Part shown: piece after piece, positions 63,213 through 64,000 of the stretch
How the letters are laid out: every line of letters starts with the position of its first letter
Numbering within the stretch: the first letter of the stretch is position 1
Source: Metabacillus bambusae
Lineage (GTDB): Bacteria > Bacillota > Bacilli > Bacillales > Bacillaceae
Length of the DNA: 64,000 bases
NCBI RefSeq assembly: GCF_017497975.1
Contig: NZ_JAGDEL010000003.1
Span: 348,491-412,490 of the forward strand
Direction: 5' to 3'
Translations under genes and position numbers: made by a program
The notes under the pieces: model-generated
Databases searched by the model: none
What the model was told of the DNA's origin: nothing
The model's input: only the letters and a program-made list of their open reading frames with translations

Positions 63213-63236
63213 CTTGTCCCATTAATTGAACAAGAT
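63213..63236. repeat. Possible further copy of the palindromic repeat right motif
   Basis: CCCATTAATTGAACAAG resembles the CCGTTAGTTGAACAA part of the 56.5-59.4 kb repeats, in the same orientation. No terminator core is attached, so this is tentative. Confidence 0.35.
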
Positions 63237-63352
63237 AAACCAAACTTTATGCTAACTAAATAATATCCTTTGTTATACGCCTTATTTTCTACCTTTGAAA
63301 ATAAAACATTGTTTTAGTTATAATGTGGGTAAAAAGTAAAGGAATGCATAGA

Positions 63353-63592
63353 ATGAAAGATCAGATTGATGAATTAACGCTATTATTATTGCATTTAACA
63401 TCTTTTACAGAAGATTATAGATTAGGTAGTGCTCAAAGAAGTTGGAAAGGTTATCCTTTTGAGTCACTAAATGAATTAACACAGAATGATTACATTCGTG
63501 GCAGCAAGCAATCAAAATCAGTGTATCTAACAGAAAAAGGAATCGAACAAGCCAAGAAACTGATGAAGAAATATAATATAGAAGAACAATAA
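63353..63592 (+). CDS. DUF6429-type small protein (79 aa)
   Basis: The ATG at 63353 lies nine bases after AAGGA. The product MKDQIDELTLLLLHLTSFTE, with RSWKGYPFESLNELTQNDYI and SKSVYLTEKGIEQAKKLMKK, follows the pattern of DUF6429, a small winged-helix-like family frequent in Firmicutes. It may bind DNA, but no role is known. It lies next to the end of an IS3-family element. Confidence 0.75.
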   Translation: MKDQIDELTLLLLHLTSFTEDYRLGSAQRSWKGYPFESLNELTQNDYIRGSKQSKSVYLTEKGIEQAKKLMKKYNIEEQ

Positions 63593-63605
63593 GGGATCTC
63601 TCAAA

Positions 63606-63630
63606 TGGTCTTATCCCCGTCAAGTAGACA
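63606..63630. repeat. Terminal inverted repeat of the IS3-family element
   Basis: The segment starts TGGTCTTATCCCC and ends CAAGTAGACA, the TG...CA form of IS3-family ends. The same kind of end (TGTCTACTTGACGGGGA on the other strand) is typical of IS150-group elements. It lies 21 bases outside the transposase stop. Confidence 0.7.
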
Positions 63631-63650
63631 ATTAATAAAAGGTTCACTTA

Positions 63651-64000
<350 letters not shown>

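Overview
The window comes from an AT-rich, spore-forming member of the Bacillaceae. The evidence is strong AGGAGG-type ribosome binding sites, frequent TTG and GTG starts, CsoR/CopZ/CopA, PaiA/PaiB, AraR-type and CcpA-type sites, two DUF4183 proteins of a type seen in Bacillus spores, and long AT-rich intergenic stretches. It reads as chromosomal accessory sequence. No tRNA or rRNA gene, CRISPR array or replication origin was seen.

Layout. 1-3.3 kb holds most of a BadF/BcrA-type acyl-CoA dehydratase activase that runs off the left edge. 3.8-6.3 kb is a two-gene GMC oxidoreductase operon. 6.3-8.6 kb is gene-poor: a dispersed hairpin repeat, a small zinc-ribbon gene, an O-methyltransferase scrap and the 5' part of a group II intron. 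8.6-10.5 kb is a TetR/MFS efflux pair with matching operator palindromes. 10.9-17.9 kb is a LacI-controlled carbohydrate ABC operon that also encodes two VOC proteins, an SDR and a ThuA-like protein. 18.2-23.4 kb has a rhodanese-type sulfurtransferase and a CsoR-controlled copper export locus. 24.3-27.6 kb has a TIR-Ser/Thr-kinase fusion beside a DUF4145 protein, a possible two-gene signalling or defence module. 27.8-30.3 kb has a phosphoesterase, a methyltransferase and small genes. 30.8-42.5 kb is devoted to plant polysaccharide (rhamnogalacturonan lyase, GH51 arabinofuranosidase with two AraR-type boxes), interrupted by the DUF4183 pair, an IS110 scrap and a conspicuously GC-rich membrane-protein gene.

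43.0-50.7 kb is a complete four-gene Wadjet (SMC-like plasmid-defence) operon in the order jetD-jetA-jetB-jetC. Its JetC has unusual Walker A and Walker B residues. 51.2-59.4 kb is a run of short or orphan genes resembling polymorphic-toxin immunity islands, several of them broken. Between 56.5 and 59.4 kb, single-gene units are each followed by a related palindromic repeat, giving a cassette-like array. 59.5-62.1 kb has a LysE exporter with an eroded paralogue and a marR-paiA-paiB operon in which marR carries an in-frame stop. 62.3-64 kb has the 3' end of another group II intron, an unknown gene, a DUF6429 gene and the 3' part of an IS3-family transposase that runs off the right edge.

The candidates most deserving attention are the repeat-bounded single-gene units at 56.5-59.4 kb, the TIR-kinase/DUF4145 pair, the Wadjet operon with altered ATPase motifs, and the LacI/ABC/VOC/SDR/ThuA operon of unknown substrate. 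Many starts were reassigned on ribosome-binding-site spacing. All family calls rest on motif recognition by eye, without database searches.
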